Shown piece by piece: positions 26,404-34,508 of a stretch of DNA of 64,000 nt (position 1 is the first letter of the stretch; every line of letters begins with the position of its first letter). The notes beneath the pieces were generated by a model. That model did no database searches and had not been told where the DNA came from. It saw nothing but the letters and a program-made list of their open reading frames with translations. The stretch spans positions 248,001-312,000 of the forward strand of contig NZ_RSAA01000007.1 of the NCBI RefSeq assembly GCF_003931915.1, given 5' to 3'. The translations under genes and the position numbers were made by a program. The DNA comes from Saccharopolyspora rhizosphaerae. Lineage in GTDB: Bacteria > Actinomycetota > Actinomycetes > Mycobacteriales > Pseudonocardiaceae.

Positions 26404-27177
26404 TCAGAACGTCTTGGCGAGGTCGTTGACGCGGCCGGCCATGCGCTGCCGGTCGATCGGCGCGATGGTCGTCCACGCCTCGTCGCTGCGGTGGCTGTTC
26501 TCGATCATGTACCAGCCCTTGGCGTTGGCGAAGAAGTTGGTGACCATCGGGGCGCGGTGCCGCTTGCCCTGCCCGTCCATGACGGCGTAGCCGACCTGCG
26601 CGTAGGCGTTGCGCGCACCACCCGCCATCTCCACGAGCACCTTGGCCTCGTCCCGTCGAACCCCTTGCCGCGCGAGCCCTTCGGCCATCTCGCGGTCGTT
26701 TCCGGCCGACTTGGCGGCGGCTTCCATCGCCGAGCTGCGGAGCGATACCCCGCGGCCCGGGCCGGCCTTGACGTCGTCGGGCAGCACGCTGAGGATCGCC
26801 CGCACCATCGAGTCCGCCGGCAGCGTCTGCACGGTCACGGCGTCCTCGGTGAGCACGGCCAGGGTGGCGTGGCCGCGGGTGCAGGCCACCATGCCCGCGA
26901 CGATGCGCTGGCCGCCGTCAGCCGTGCGCTGCCGGAAGTTGATGTCGAAGGCACGCTCGTAGCGGGTGAGCGGCAGCAGGGCGCCCTGGATGTCCTCCTC
27001 GCGCATCTCGTTGCCGAAACCCAGTTGCTGCAACTCCCCGCGCGCGCGGGCCTCGACCTGGCGCCGCTCGGTTTCGAGGATGCCGTCGGGCAGGACGTTG
27101 AGCACGAGAGGCTTGGTGCCGAGGTTGAAGTACTTCCACGCCTCGTGGAAGCCCTGCTTCGACAGCTCGATCTTCAC
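26404..27177 (-). CDS. EspG-family ESX secretion chaperone
   Basis: A 257-residue EspG-family protein (ESX secretion-associated, PF14011 type). EspG proteins bind the tip of PPE proteins in the cytosol and keep them soluble for secretion. The N-terminus VKIELSKQGFHEAWKYFNLG matches the family's first strand and helix; later segments such as TLAVLTEDAVTVQTL and RRDEAKVLVEMAGGARNAYAQVG also fit. GTG at 27177 is preferred over 27249 because GGGGAG sits 5 nt upstream and the protein then begins like other family members. It follows the PPE-like gene, its probable client. Confidence 0.88.
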   Translation of the reverse strand: MKIELSKQGFHEAWKYFNLGTKPLVLNVLPDGILETERRQVEARARGELQQLGFGNEMREEDIQGALLPLTRYERAFDINFRQRTADGGQRIVAGMVACTRGHATLAVLTEDAVTVQTLPADSMVRAILSVLPDDVKAGPGRGVSLRSSAMEAAAKSAGNDREMAEGLARQGVRRDEAKVLVEMAGGARNAYAQVGYAVMDGQGKRHRAPMVTNFFANAKGWYMIENSHRSDEAWTTIAPIDRQRMAGRVNDLAKTF

Positions 27178-27394
27178 CGGTTCTCCCCAGCCAGAAAGGG
27201 TGGACGGCACAGCCCCGAGAGCGTCCACGATTTGATCTGAGTCGTTCACTGATCCGTCCAGTCTTCAGCCGTTCGGAAGCCTTCGGAGCACGGCCGTCCC
27301 CCATGGCCTGAGCACTGAGCGTCCGTGGTGGTGCAAGAGCCAGTGGGCGGCGCCGGAACGGCACCGCCCACTGCCTGATCTGCTATTTCGAGCT

Positions 27395-28624
27395 TCAGCG
27401 CTGGTTGTCCCAGTCACCGAAGACCGGCGGCGCGACCCTCGGCAGGTCCTCGTCGAAGACGCCCTGGTCGCCGACGAGGTAGTCGGGGGTCTCGTGCTCG
27501 AGGTCGTCCTCGCCGTTCTGGCCCTGGCCGCGCGCACCCGCGGCACCGGCACCGGCACCACCGCGGCCACCGGCACCACCGGCTCCGCCCACACCGGCAC
27601 CGGAGGCCCCACCGAGGCCACCCATGCCCGCACGACCACCAGCACCCATACCGGCACCGGCACGTCCGCCGGCACCAGTACCCGAGCCGGCCCCCAGGCC
27701 ACGACCCGCACAGGCACCACCACGGCCACCGGCACTACCCGCACCAGGCCGCATGCCACCCGCACCCGGCGCACCGGTACGGCCCAGACCCGGGCCACCG
27801 GGATACCCAGGCGTGCCCGGACCACCCGGCACACGACCAGTGCCACCGGGGTTCTGGCCCGACCCCGGGCCCCCGCCACCCGGCAGGTTCGCCCAAGCAG
27901 CACCCGTCCCAGCGGACCCACCACCGGAAGCGCCACCAGCCCCAGCACCGGAGCCGGCAAGAGAACCGCCACCGCCGCCAGAACCACCAGCCCAAGCACT
28001 GGAGGTCGACGCAGGAGACGACGAGCCAACGCCACCGACGCCGGGACCGGGGGTGCCCGTCACAGTGGTCTTCATCCCGCCGTCGGGCGGCGGCGTGAAC
28101 ACGGCACTGCCGGAGACGTTGTTCTGGCTGCTCTCCTGGTAGGTGCTGAAGGCCTGCACGGCTTCCTGCCGGAGCTTCTCGTTGTGCGCCTTCGCGTCCT
28201 CAGCGTCGGTGGAACCAGTCCAGAAGCTGTCCCAGCCCTCCTCGATCCAGGAGTCGTCCGGAACGTCCTGCTCTTCACTCTTGCCCGGAATCGAGGATTG
28301 GACCTTGGCGAATGCTTCGCCCTGCGAGGTCATCTGCTCAGACTGCAGCTTGGCGCTGTCGGCAGTCACCTCAGTCCACAACACGACTGGCATAGCCTGG
28401 TTCTGCATCGCTTCACCAGACTCGGATTGCATGACCGCGCCGACTTGCTTCAGCTTCTCCTCGACCCGGACCTTCAGGTCGCGGAGATACTGGTCTTCGC
28501 TGTTCCATGCACGAGATGCGTCGTACGCGGCCTCCGCCCCAGCGCCGCTCTCCACCCACTTGCGCATCTGCGAAAGCTGAGCGCCTTCAAAGCTCGCGGG
28601 CTCCAGATGCCTCTGATCGGTCAT
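27395..28624 (-). CDS. PPE-like secreted protein with long Gly/Ala-rich low-complexity domain
   Basis: 409 residues. The first ~190 are alpha-helical (SFEGAQLSQMRKWVESGAGA, YLRDLKVRVEEKLKQVGAVM, WIEEGWDSFWTGSTDAEDA) and look like a PPE/WXG-type helical module. From about residue 205 to 385 the protein is almost entirely Gly with Ala, Ser, Pro and Arg, and it ends in a short acidic, conserved-looking tail (EHETPDYLVGDQGVFDED). ATG at 28624 follows AGGGGG by 8 nt. The gene lies between a DUF3558 lipoprotein and EspG, suggesting export via a type VII pathway. The repetitive domain could span the wall or be adhesive. Confidence 0.7.
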   Translation of the reverse strand: MTDQRHLEPASFEGAQLSQMRKWVESGAGAEAAYDASRAWNSEDQYLRDLKVRVEEKLKQVGAVMQSESGEAMQNQAMPVVLWTEVTADSAKLQSEQMTSQGEAFAKVQSSIPGKSEEQDVPDDSWIEEGWDSFWTGSTDAEDAKAHNEKLRQEAVQAFSTYQESSQNNVSGSAVFTPPPDGGMKTTVTGTPGPGVGGVGSSSPASTSSAWAGGSGGGGGSLAGSGAGAGGASGGGSAGTGAAWANLPGGGGPGSGQNPGGTGRVPGGPGTPGYPGGPGLGRTGAPGAGGMRPGAGSAGGRGGACAGRGLGAGSGTGAGGRAGAGMGAGGRAGMGGLGGASGAGVGGAGGAGGRGGAGAGAAGARGQGQNGEDDLEHETPDYLVGDQGVFDEDLPRVAPPVFGDWDNQR

Positions 28625-28635
28625 TCCCTGCCCCC

Positions 28636-29190
28636 TCAAGCACTGGGAAGATTCTGAACGGCTGCCTCAGCCACCTGCTTGGAAATGTCACACGGATTAG
28701 GAGTGCCGGTCCTCGACAAAGTCTCGATCAACAGTGAGCCCTCGTCGGAGACATCAAGCACGAGAATGCAGTTCGTCGGGTTCGTGCCGATCTGCCCAGC
28801 TGGGTAACCGGCGACCTCGACGTTCTGAACGTCAGTCATGCCCGCGGAGAAGTCCTGCAACGTCTGGCTCTTGTCGGCAGCCACGAAGGCAGACCAGCCA
28901 CCGTTCGTGCCTGCCTCACCCGCCTGATAGTTGCAACCAGCCGTCCCGTGCAGGTCATTCGGGCGTGGCGCTTGATCGGCACCAAGGGCGTTTGCCTGTT
29001 CAGCGGTCACGACGGAGCACGCATCCGGCACGTCAAGAGACTTCGCCGGGGCCGTACGAGCCGACGTCGACTCAGGCGCAGGGGGCTCCGCTGGAGCAGT
29101 AGTTCCAGGGTCAGTAGCGCCACCGCTGCTGGAACAGCCGGCCAGCACAAAGCTGGCAAACAGTGCTCCCGCTGCGAGTCCCTTACGCAA
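28636..29190 (-). CDS. DUF3558 family lipoprotein
   Basis: A 184-residue lipoprotein with signal peptide and lipobox (LFASFVLAGC), a Thr/Pro/Ala linker and a DUF3558 domain. Recognisable parts are LDVPDACSVVTAEQANALG and the Cys-containing GTAGCNYQAGE, with a further pair of cysteines (NCILVL, NPCDIS). Such proteins are anchored on the outer face of the membrane. It is second in an operon with a WXG100-like protein upstream and the PPE-like protein 11 nt downstream. Function unknown. Confidence 0.85.
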   Translation of the reverse strand: MRKGLAAGALFASFVLAGCSSSGGATDPGTTAPAEPPAPESTSARTAPAKSLDVPDACSVVTAEQANALGADQAPRPNDLHGTAGCNYQAGEAGTNGGWSAFVAADKSQTLQDFSAGMTDVQNVEVAGYPAGQIGTNPTNCILVLDVSDEGSLLIETLSRTGTPNPCDISKQVAEAAVQNLPSA

Positions 29191-29214
29191 CTTTGTCCTC
29201 CTTGTGAGTTGGTC

Positions 29215-29610
29215 TCAGGACCTGAGGCTGTCAGCCGAGTTCTGGTCGTCCGTACGAGTCTGCTGCGCGCTTGCCCGCAGGTTCGCGGCGGTGTCGCGGA
29301 AGACTTTCGCCAGCTTCAGATAGTTGTCGGCGTATGCCATGTCGTTACCCGCGCCAACCTGTCCGTACTTGTTCGCAGCTTGGATGCTCACAGGGTCCTT
29401 GCCAGGCGCCTTGACCCGCGCCAGGTAGTTGACCTCCTGCTGACGGTCTTCCATCTCTTGAGCCTCGTGCTCAAAGAAGCTTGCTACCTCGTCGACCTTG
29501 TCGGGGTCGATCCGCATCGCACCGCCCGCGGACTGCGCTTGAGCAAGAGCAGCCTTGTCCGCCATGCGATCGACCGTCTCTGCGATCTGACCCCACACGT
29601 TCGGAAACAT
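29215..29610 (-). CDS. WXG100/EspA-like small helical protein, first gene of the espG operon
   Basis: 131 residues, nearly all helical and charged (MADKAALAQAQSAGGAMRID, VASFFEHEAQEMEDRQQEVN, AYADNYLKLAKVFRDTAANL). It has two long helices separated by a short turn, which fits the four-helix-bundle design of T7SS substrates, though a classical WxG is not obvious. ATG at 29610 has GGAGG 9 nt upstream. It heads the transcript running through the DUF3558 lipoprotein and PPE-like gene to espG. Its identity as a secreted protein is inferred from shape and neighbours. Confidence 0.6.
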   Translation of the reverse strand: MFPNVWGQIAETVDRMADKAALAQAQSAGGAMRIDPDKVDEVASFFEHEAQEMEDRQQEVNYLARVKAPGKDPVSIQAANKYGQVGAGNDMAYADNYLKLAKVFRDTAANLRASAQQTRTDDQNSADSLRS

Positions 29611-30048
29611 CAGCTCGCGCCTCCCTCGCTGCTCACGCTGAACTCCCCTTGTCCACGTGCCGCCGCGATGAGGGCGACGGACATCCACTTGCCAGCGTGG
29701 CAAACGTTAGCGCACAGATCCACGCGCGCGTAGCGATGTTGGTCAAAACAGGAACCGGCAAACGAGTGAAATGGGTCTCAGATCATCCACAGGGCCTTCC
29801 CCGCCTTGAAGGCCTGTGCTTCAGCCCCTACCGACTGCCCCTACGACACGACGACGGTCCACGCAGATCTCCGGAGAGAGCAGATCGACGGCAGGTCCGA
29901 TCTCCGCCTCCCCCAGACCTGCATGTCACGCGCACTGCCTCCCCACTGCGAGAGCGAGGCGCCTGCCGAGCGCGCCCCAGCTGCGCAGAAAGAACCAGCA
30001 GCTGCGTCCCGGGCACGCCTCCGCTGGGGGCGATCACGAAGAGGGGGC
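29611..30048. other. Intergenic region between the two T7SS operons
   Basis: 438 bp without a gene. It must hold the promoter of the operon starting at 29610 (a TTGACC lies on the minus strand near 29735, with no clean -10). A weak hairpin at 29789-29817 (ACAGGCCTTC paired with GAAGGCCCTGT, one bulge) could terminate the second operon. Confidence 0.45.
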
Positions 30049-30582
30049 TCACCACTCCAGCAGGTGGCTGATCTCTTCCCAGCGTTTCCTGCGCGCGTCG
30101 GTGGCCTTCAGGACTGCGATGCCGAAGAGCACGAGCACGAGCACCGCGATGCTCAGCGTGACGTAGTAGCGCGTCCCACCAGCGGGTTCGGAGGAGCTCA
30201 GAGCTCCGACCAAGGTGATCACGCCGACGACACCGTGGAGGAACGCCAGACCGAATTGCCTGTTGAACTTCTTGGCCCACATCCTGTGGCGCTCGCGTGC
30301 CCAGTTGAGCTCTCGAGGCGACAAGCCGGCTTTCGGCACGAACGGGCCGTCGCTGGGCGACAACGCCGTCGTCTGCGGATGCGCGAGAACCAGGATGCGG
30401 CCCGCGGAACTCGAGATCACACGGACGACGGTCAAGCCGGCGGAGTTCACAGCCATCCCGATATCCGTCAGCGACAGAACCGTGTACTGAGTGGTGTCCA
30501 GGTGGTAGCACCCTTTCTCGTCCGTCTCAGCATCCCTCAGCTCCGCGTTGAGCCGGCTCAGGGAATCACCCTTGTCCAGCAT
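30049..30582 (-). CDS. Hypothetical membrane protein at end of second T7SS operon
   Basis: 177 residues. The N-terminal ~110 residues are soluble (CYHLDTTQYTVLSLTDIGMA, LTVVRVISSSAGRILVLAHP) and the C-terminal part has two transmembrane helices (FGLAFLHGVVGVITLVGAL and YVTLSIAVLVLVLFGIAVL). No family is recognised. It overlaps the upstream gene by 17 nt, so it is translated from the same transcript. Confidence 0.65.
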   Translation of the reverse strand: MLDKGDSLSRLNAELRDAETDEKGCYHLDTTQYTVLSLTDIGMAVNSAGLTVVRVISSSAGRILVLAHPQTTALSPSDGPFVPKAGLSPRELNWARERHRMWAKKFNRQFGLAFLHGVVGVITLVGALSSSEPAGGTRYYVTLSIAVLVLVLFGIAVLKATDARRKRWEEISHLLEW

Positions 30583-30916
30583 TGGCCTGCTTTCCTGCTG
30601 AGATCAGGTCGAAGCGCAGCAGCCAGGCCTTCTTCCCGAGCTCGTCGTCCCGATATGCCCAGCCGTACTTGCGGAGCAGCTCGATGATTTCGGGCATCGG
30701 AAGCTCCCGGTACTCCAGCCAGTCGATCTCGACTGCCTGCTGGCGCGTTCTCTGCTCCTCCGCTACCTGCTCCAGCTGGGCCAGCTGGCGTGCTCTCCTG
30801 CTAGCGCGAACACCGCGAGGAGTACCCAATGCGGTCGCAACAGTGACCACAGCGAAGAAGACCAACGAAGGGACGAAGATCCACAACGCGATGTCGTTGG
30901 CGAGATCCTTCGACAC
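30566..30916 (-). CDS. Small membrane protein with LRF-type C-terminal module
   Basis: 116 residues: one transmembrane helix near the N-terminus (IALWIFVPSLVFFAVVTVAT), a basic, Gln-rich coiled segment (ARQLAQLEQVAEEQRTRQQ) and a C-terminal ~40-residue module LPMPEIIELLRKYGWAYRDD...KAWLLRFDL. The same pattern (Pro, Ile, Leu, GF/GW, LRF) ends the neighbouring 102-residue protein, so the two are likely paralogues. GTG at 30916 lies just after the upstream stop. Function unknown. Confidence 0.65.
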   Translation of the reverse strand: MSKDLANDIALWIFVPSLVFFAVVTVATALGTPRGVRASRRARQLAQLEQVAEEQRTRQQAVEIDWLEYRELPMPEIIELLRKYGWAYRDDELGKKAWLLRFDLISAGKQANAGQG

Positions 30917-30917
30917 G

Positions 30918-31226
30918 TCACCCTGCCTTCTTCGCGGTACGGACAAAGCGCAGCATCAAACTCCCGTACCGACTGACCTCACCGGTGAATCGGAAACCCT
31001 CGCGCTTGGCCAGTTCCTTGATCATGTGGTCGGACAGAGGGTGCGCACGCCAGACCGTGACCTCTACTTGCCCATCACCCGCTCGACGACGGTCCGCCAA
31101 GTCCCGCCTCACCGAGGCGACACCGCGCTCCGTGTTCTGGAAACGCGCGACTACGCGTTCAAGCGCCACCCACAGCATCACTGCGGCGAAAAGCAAGCCC
31201 CCGATGAGCGTGCCCACACCTGTCAA
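30918..31226 (-). CDS. Small membrane protein, paralogous C-terminal module
   Basis: 102 residues with an N-terminal transmembrane helix (VGTLIGGLLFAAVMLWVAL), a charged linker and the module HPLSDHMIKELAKREGFRFT...GSLMLRFVR, which resembles the end of the next protein in the operon. No known family. It begins 21 nt after the 221-residue gene and is followed with 1 nt spacing by its relative. Confidence 0.65.
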   Translation of the reverse strand: MTGVGTLIGGLLFAAVMLWVALERVVARFQNTERGVASVRRDLADRRRAGDGQVEVTVWRAHPLSDHMIKELAKREGFRFTGEVSRYGSLMLRFVRTAKKAG

Positions 31227-31247
31227 CTCCTCTGCACATCCGAACGG

Positions 31248-31913
31248 TTACAGGCCTGCAAGCCGGTCCGCGATCGTGGTTCGGGACGGATCGGTGAACG
31301 AGATGCTACGAGCGATCCCGTCCAACATCGCAATGTAGTGAGACCAGTCGTCGAGCGACTCGCTCGTGACCCCGACAACTACCAGGTGTTGCCCGCCGGG
31401 GACAGGAAAGAGCACCTGCGCCTGCCGAACCCGGCGCTCTTCCTCCTCTGCTCGGGCGCTCAAGGTCACTGGCAGGACGACCTTGACCTCCTCCCCGACG
31501 ACGGCCGCCTCACCGGCCGGGTAGTCGGCTAAGCCGACCTCGCGTGTCGTTCCCGGCTGCTTGAGCGCGTTCACGAGAACCGGAAGAGGCTGAGTCCCTG
31601 ACAACGCAGCTTCCTGGACGAGGATGCTGAACTGCGCAACCGCTAGCTTCGAAGGATCAGCTTCCGAGCGGGCTACACAATGCGCGACGTACACAGCGGC
31701 TTGCCTGCGGAGCTGGGACAACATCGCTTCCTGCACATACGCCACACGGAGCGGTTCAGTCCCCGAATTATCAGACATGACCGCGGTGGCATTGTCGACG
31801 GCACGTCGGAAACGCTCGGCCGGGGCTTCGTCCAGGTCCAGCTCGTGGAATTGATCAGGCACTTTGAACCACAGCGGCGCACCCAGGTCAGAACCTGCCT
31901 CCGCAGCCAGCAC
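31248..31913 (-). CDS. Hypothetical protein, possible PsbP/Mog1-like chaperone in T7SS operon
   Basis: 221 residues without signal peptide or membrane helix. An opening strand PLWFKVPDQFHELDLDEAP and a closing segment LVVVGVTSESLDDWSHYIAM followed by LDGIARSISF recall the DUF1795/PsbP/LpqN architecture, where an N-terminal FxVPxxF strand pairs with a final helix. That is a pattern impression, not a firm assignment. GTG at 31913 lies 2 nt past the stop of the large T7SS substrate gene. It could be a cytosolic partner or chaperone for that substrate, by analogy with EspG. Confidence 0.55.
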   Translation of the reverse strand: MLAAEAGSDLGAPLWFKVPDQFHELDLDEAPAERFRRAVDNATAVMSDNSGTEPLRVAYVQEAMLSQLRRQAAVYVAHCVARSEADPSKLAVAQFSILVQEAALSGTQPLPVLVNALKQPGTTREVGLADYPAGEAAVVGEEVKVVLPVTLSARAEEEERRVRQAQVLFPVPGGQHLVVVGVTSESLDDWSHYIAMLDGIARSISFTDPSRTTIADRLAGL

Positions 31914-31915
31914 GA

Positions 31916-33157
31916 TTACGAAGCCCCCTTGATGGACAGACCGCTGAGCACTCCTGCCACAGCTCCACTGACATTCTTGGCGTCCGTAGTAGCCTGATCA
32001 TTGGAAATCAAGCCGGCAGCCGCAGGAACCTGCAGCGCAACGCTGGTCCCTCCTTGGAAGGCCTTGGCGACGTTGTGCTGAAGCTCGACCGGCGCATGCG
32101 CCGTGACAACCTTGTCAGCGAGGACGTCGAAAGCCTTCGCAGGCTCTTGCGCTGCTTCACCGGCTTCTTGCGCGAACGCGCGGCCGCCCTTGTAAACGGC
32201 TTCGCCAGCTGTGTCGAGCATCCCGGACGCACCGGTTGCGCGGCTGACGTCTACCAATCGATCCGCACCTGCGACAACATCCCCTGCTGCGTTGAACCCC
32301 TTCGATATCGCCCCTACGCCGGGGATTAGTCCCGCGACGTCACCACCGAGCGAGATCCAACCATTCATGTCGTCGTACTTCTCGTTCACGACCATGTCCG
32401 CACCGTGTGCGGCGAGTGCCACGCCCCCGGCGATCAGCGCGACCGGTCCAGCGATGGGAGCGCACACGGGAATGAACGCTAGTGCCCCGGCAACTGCCGA
32501 CACGATCCCGGCTATGTCACCGATATCGCCGAGATGGTCTTTGAACCACTTGCCGGCGTCGTCCCACATATCCGACAAAGAGTCGAAAAACGGCTTGTTC
32601 GGGGCCTTCTGCGCAGCGTCGTTGAGCTTGTCCGCGCAGGTTCGGGCGTCATCTTGCCACGTGTCCTGCAAGTCACCCGCCTTGCGGCGGATGTCCTCGA
32701 CCTCGTCCCAGGCGTCGTTCGCAGCGTTGATCTTCTGCACGGCGGCGTCACGCAGAGCCGGGTCGTCGGCGTTGTGCTGTGCCGCGTTGCGAGCGTTCTC
32801 GGCCGCCTTCGTCTTCGCCTCGTAGTTCTGCAGCGCAAGGCGTGCCCGCTCCTCCAGCCGTGAAGCCTCGGTCTGGTGCTCCTGAAGCCGGTCGCCCCAA
32901 GTCGCGAGCGCTTTGCTCGCTTTGTTGAGGGACTCCTGCGCATCGGCGAGGTACTGGGGAAGCTCTCCGAGGCTGCCGACGAATGCCTTGGCTGCTTCGC
33001 CTTTCCACACGTCCTCCTGGTTCTTCACCGACACCAGGACTTCGTGAGCTTCGCGCGAATAGGTCGCAGTGTCGTCGAGCTGCTTGGCGACCGAACGCAC
33101 TGCGGCGACGTCGCCGCGCGCCGGGTCGAATCCCAGCGATGGGTACTTACCGCTCAT
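31916..33157 (-). CDS. Putative T7SS-secreted protein with N-terminal WxG helical domain
   Basis: 413 residues. The first ~110 form a WXG100-like hairpin (YPSLGFDPARGDVAAVRSVA, DVWKGEAAKAFVGSLGELP with the WxG turn), then a long coiled-coil region rich in Ala, Glu, Lys and Asp. A Trp-containing segment (LSDMWDDAGKWFKDHLGDIG) leads into a hydrophobic stretch (IAGIVSAVAGALAFIPVCAP and IAGPVALIAGGVALAAHGAD), which could insert into a membrane, and a C-terminal Ala/Gly/Val-rich part. This matches the 'putative T7SS secretion signal' domain proteins of actinobacteria. No toxin domain is recognisable. ATG overlaps the WXG100 gene stop by 4 nt. Confidence 0.75.
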   Translation of the reverse strand: MSGKYPSLGFDPARGDVAAVRSVAKQLDDTATYSREAHEVLVSVKNQEDVWKGEAAKAFVGSLGELPQYLADAQESLNKASKALATWGDRLQEHQTEASRLEERARLALQNYEAKTKAAENARNAAQHNADDPALRDAAVQKINAANDAWDEVEDIRRKAGDLQDTWQDDARTCADKLNDAAQKAPNKPFFDSLSDMWDDAGKWFKDHLGDIGDIAGIVSAVAGALAFIPVCAPIAGPVALIAGGVALAAHGADMVVNEKYDDMNGWISLGGDVAGLIPGVGAISKGFNAAGDVVAGADRLVDVSRATGASGMLDTAGEAVYKGGRAFAQEAGEAAQEPAKAFDVLADKVVTAHAPVELQHNVAKAFQGGTSVALQVPAAAGLISNDQATTDAKNVSGAVAGVLSGLSIKGAS

Positions 33158-33495
33158 CGGGCACCCCCAGGATGACCATTGCCCGCGGTCTCCGCCGCGA
33201 CGTCTCCGGACATCTTCTGAAGGCTCGTGGCGATGGAGTTGTCCAGCTCAGCGTAGGCATGCTTGGAGGCGTCGAGAGCGCCCTTGATCTTGTCGACCGC
33301 CTCGCGGAGCTTGTCCAGGCCTTCTTCCCAGTCCAAGCGGAAGTCAGAACACGCCTCGTCGAGCTCGGCCGGCCCCAGGCTTCCCGGCAAGCCGCCCTTC
33401 ATCCTCTTCGTCGCACCTTCGATGTTCTCGATAGTCCGATCAAGGTTCTTGCCCAAGGCGTCAAGGCCGCCGATATCGACCGAAAAGTCCGACAC
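33154..33495 (-). CDS. WXG100-like ESX secretion target
   Basis: 113 residues, helical, starting SDFSVDIGGLDALGKNLDRT. The mid-protein turn reads DWEEGLDKL (Trp-x-x-Gly instead of strict WxG), and a YxxxD motif (AYAELD) sits in the last third, as in secreted ESX partners. GTG at 33495 begins the second T7SS operon, and the stop overlaps the 413-residue substrate gene in ATGA. It is the likely small partner of that protein. Confidence 0.75.
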   Translation of the reverse strand: MSDFSVDIGGLDALGKNLDRTIENIEGATKRMKGGLPGSLGPAELDEACSDFRLDWEEGLDKLREAVDKIKGALDASKHAYAELDNSIATSLQKMSGDVAAETAGNGHPGGAR

Positions 33496-33619
33496 TCGGT
33501 GTCCCCCACAGACAGGTTTCCGCCAGCAAACGGGACACACCGTATCGTGCACAGCCACCGATAGAGGACGATCCAGTGAGATGTGCTCAGCGCAACGGTC
33601 TGATCGACTCAGGCGAACA

Positions 33620-33751
33620 TCAGCGAGGTTGCGGGTTGAGCATGCTCCGCCCGATGAACATGTCGATCAGGGACAGCGCGAACGGACTCCACAGCAGCAC
33701 GAGGCAGACCACCACCGCGCCTACGACGCGCGGCCTCGGTGAGCTCGGCAT
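33620..33751 (-). CDS. Possible 43-residue single-pass membrane peptide
   Basis: MPSSPRPRVVGAVVVCLVLL continues as a membrane helix and ends DMFIGRSMLNPQPR. The hydrophobic helix (VVGAVVVCLVLLWSPFALSL) is believable, but there is no good ribosome binding site and the neighbourhood is decayed. It could be a genuine microprotein or the tail of a broken gene. Confidence 0.3.
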   Translation of the reverse strand: MPSSPRPRVVGAVVVCLVLLWSPFALSLIDMFIGRSMLNPQPR

Positions 33752-33886
33752 CTCAACAACACCGTTCTCAGGGGTTTGAGCGGCCGCCACCTCCCAGGCC
33801 GCCAGGGACCGCATCTCGGCGTTGGGAATGACGAACCAGATCCCTGTACCCGGCTCGTCAGCGGACTCGCGCTTCAGGCTGCGGGA

Positions 33887-34301
33887 TCAGGTCCTGACCT
33901 TCGCGTAGTTGCACGTGCCGTCTTCTTCGTCATCGCCGTTGACGAGGCAGAAGTGGGAGTCGACGCTCTGCCCTTCAGGAGATCCAGGTTGAGTTCTTGG
34001 AAGACCCGTCGTGCCGGTAGAGGTGCTTGCCGGCGATGGAGACCACGACTCCACGGTCGTCCGCCTAGCGGTCGGTGATTCGAACCGGGTCACCGTCGGC
34101 TCATAGAAGGGCTCACCAGCGCCGATTCTTGACGTCTCCCCACTCGAGGGTTTTGACGACCTCAGCACCCGACTGAGCAGCGGTAACTGCCTAGGCAGGA
34201 CCGTAGGTGATAGCCGTCATCGCAAGGCACGCGGCGACACAGGCTGACGATTGCAGCACCTTGTTCGTATGAAGTCTCCCCAGTTCGACTACCGGTTTCA
34301 C
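33887..34301 (-). pseudogene. Remnant of a small secreted protein gene with several lesions
   Basis: A good ribosome binding site (CGGAGGGCCG) precedes GTG at 34301, which opens a signal-peptide-like sequence (VKPVVELGRLHTNKVLQSSA, then a hydrophobic Ala/Cys/Leu core ending ITYGPA) that meets an in-frame TAG. Downstream pieces of sensible protein occur in different frames: AAQSGAEVVKTLEWGDVKNR, then VVVSIAGKHLYRHDGSSKNS, and finally EGQSVDSHFCLVNGDDEEDG running to NYAKVRT at 33887. At least two stop codons and two frame changes separate them. I read this as a dead gene for a secreted Cys-containing protein; the family is unknown. Confidence 0.65.
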
Positions 34302-34508
34302 CGGCCCTCCGAGACGCTGTCGATGCCACTACAGAGGTGCAACGTGCAGGCTTGTCCATTGATGGCAACGCGTCGGAATTCAGTCCGCGTCATCCGGTTC
34401 GTGACATCGTGCCCTTGAATCCACGACACTGTCCTCGGCTCGGGACCGATGAGTTCCTCCCGCTGCGCTGGTCTACCCAGGGGTGGTGCACGCGGAGGAG
34501 GGGATGGC

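Noticed and set aside
27494..28657. Thr/Arg-rich 387-codon plus-strand frame opposite the PPE-like gene
   Set aside because: It is the mirror of the Gly-rich coding repeat; the minus-strand frame has the ribosome binding site and fits the T7SS operon.
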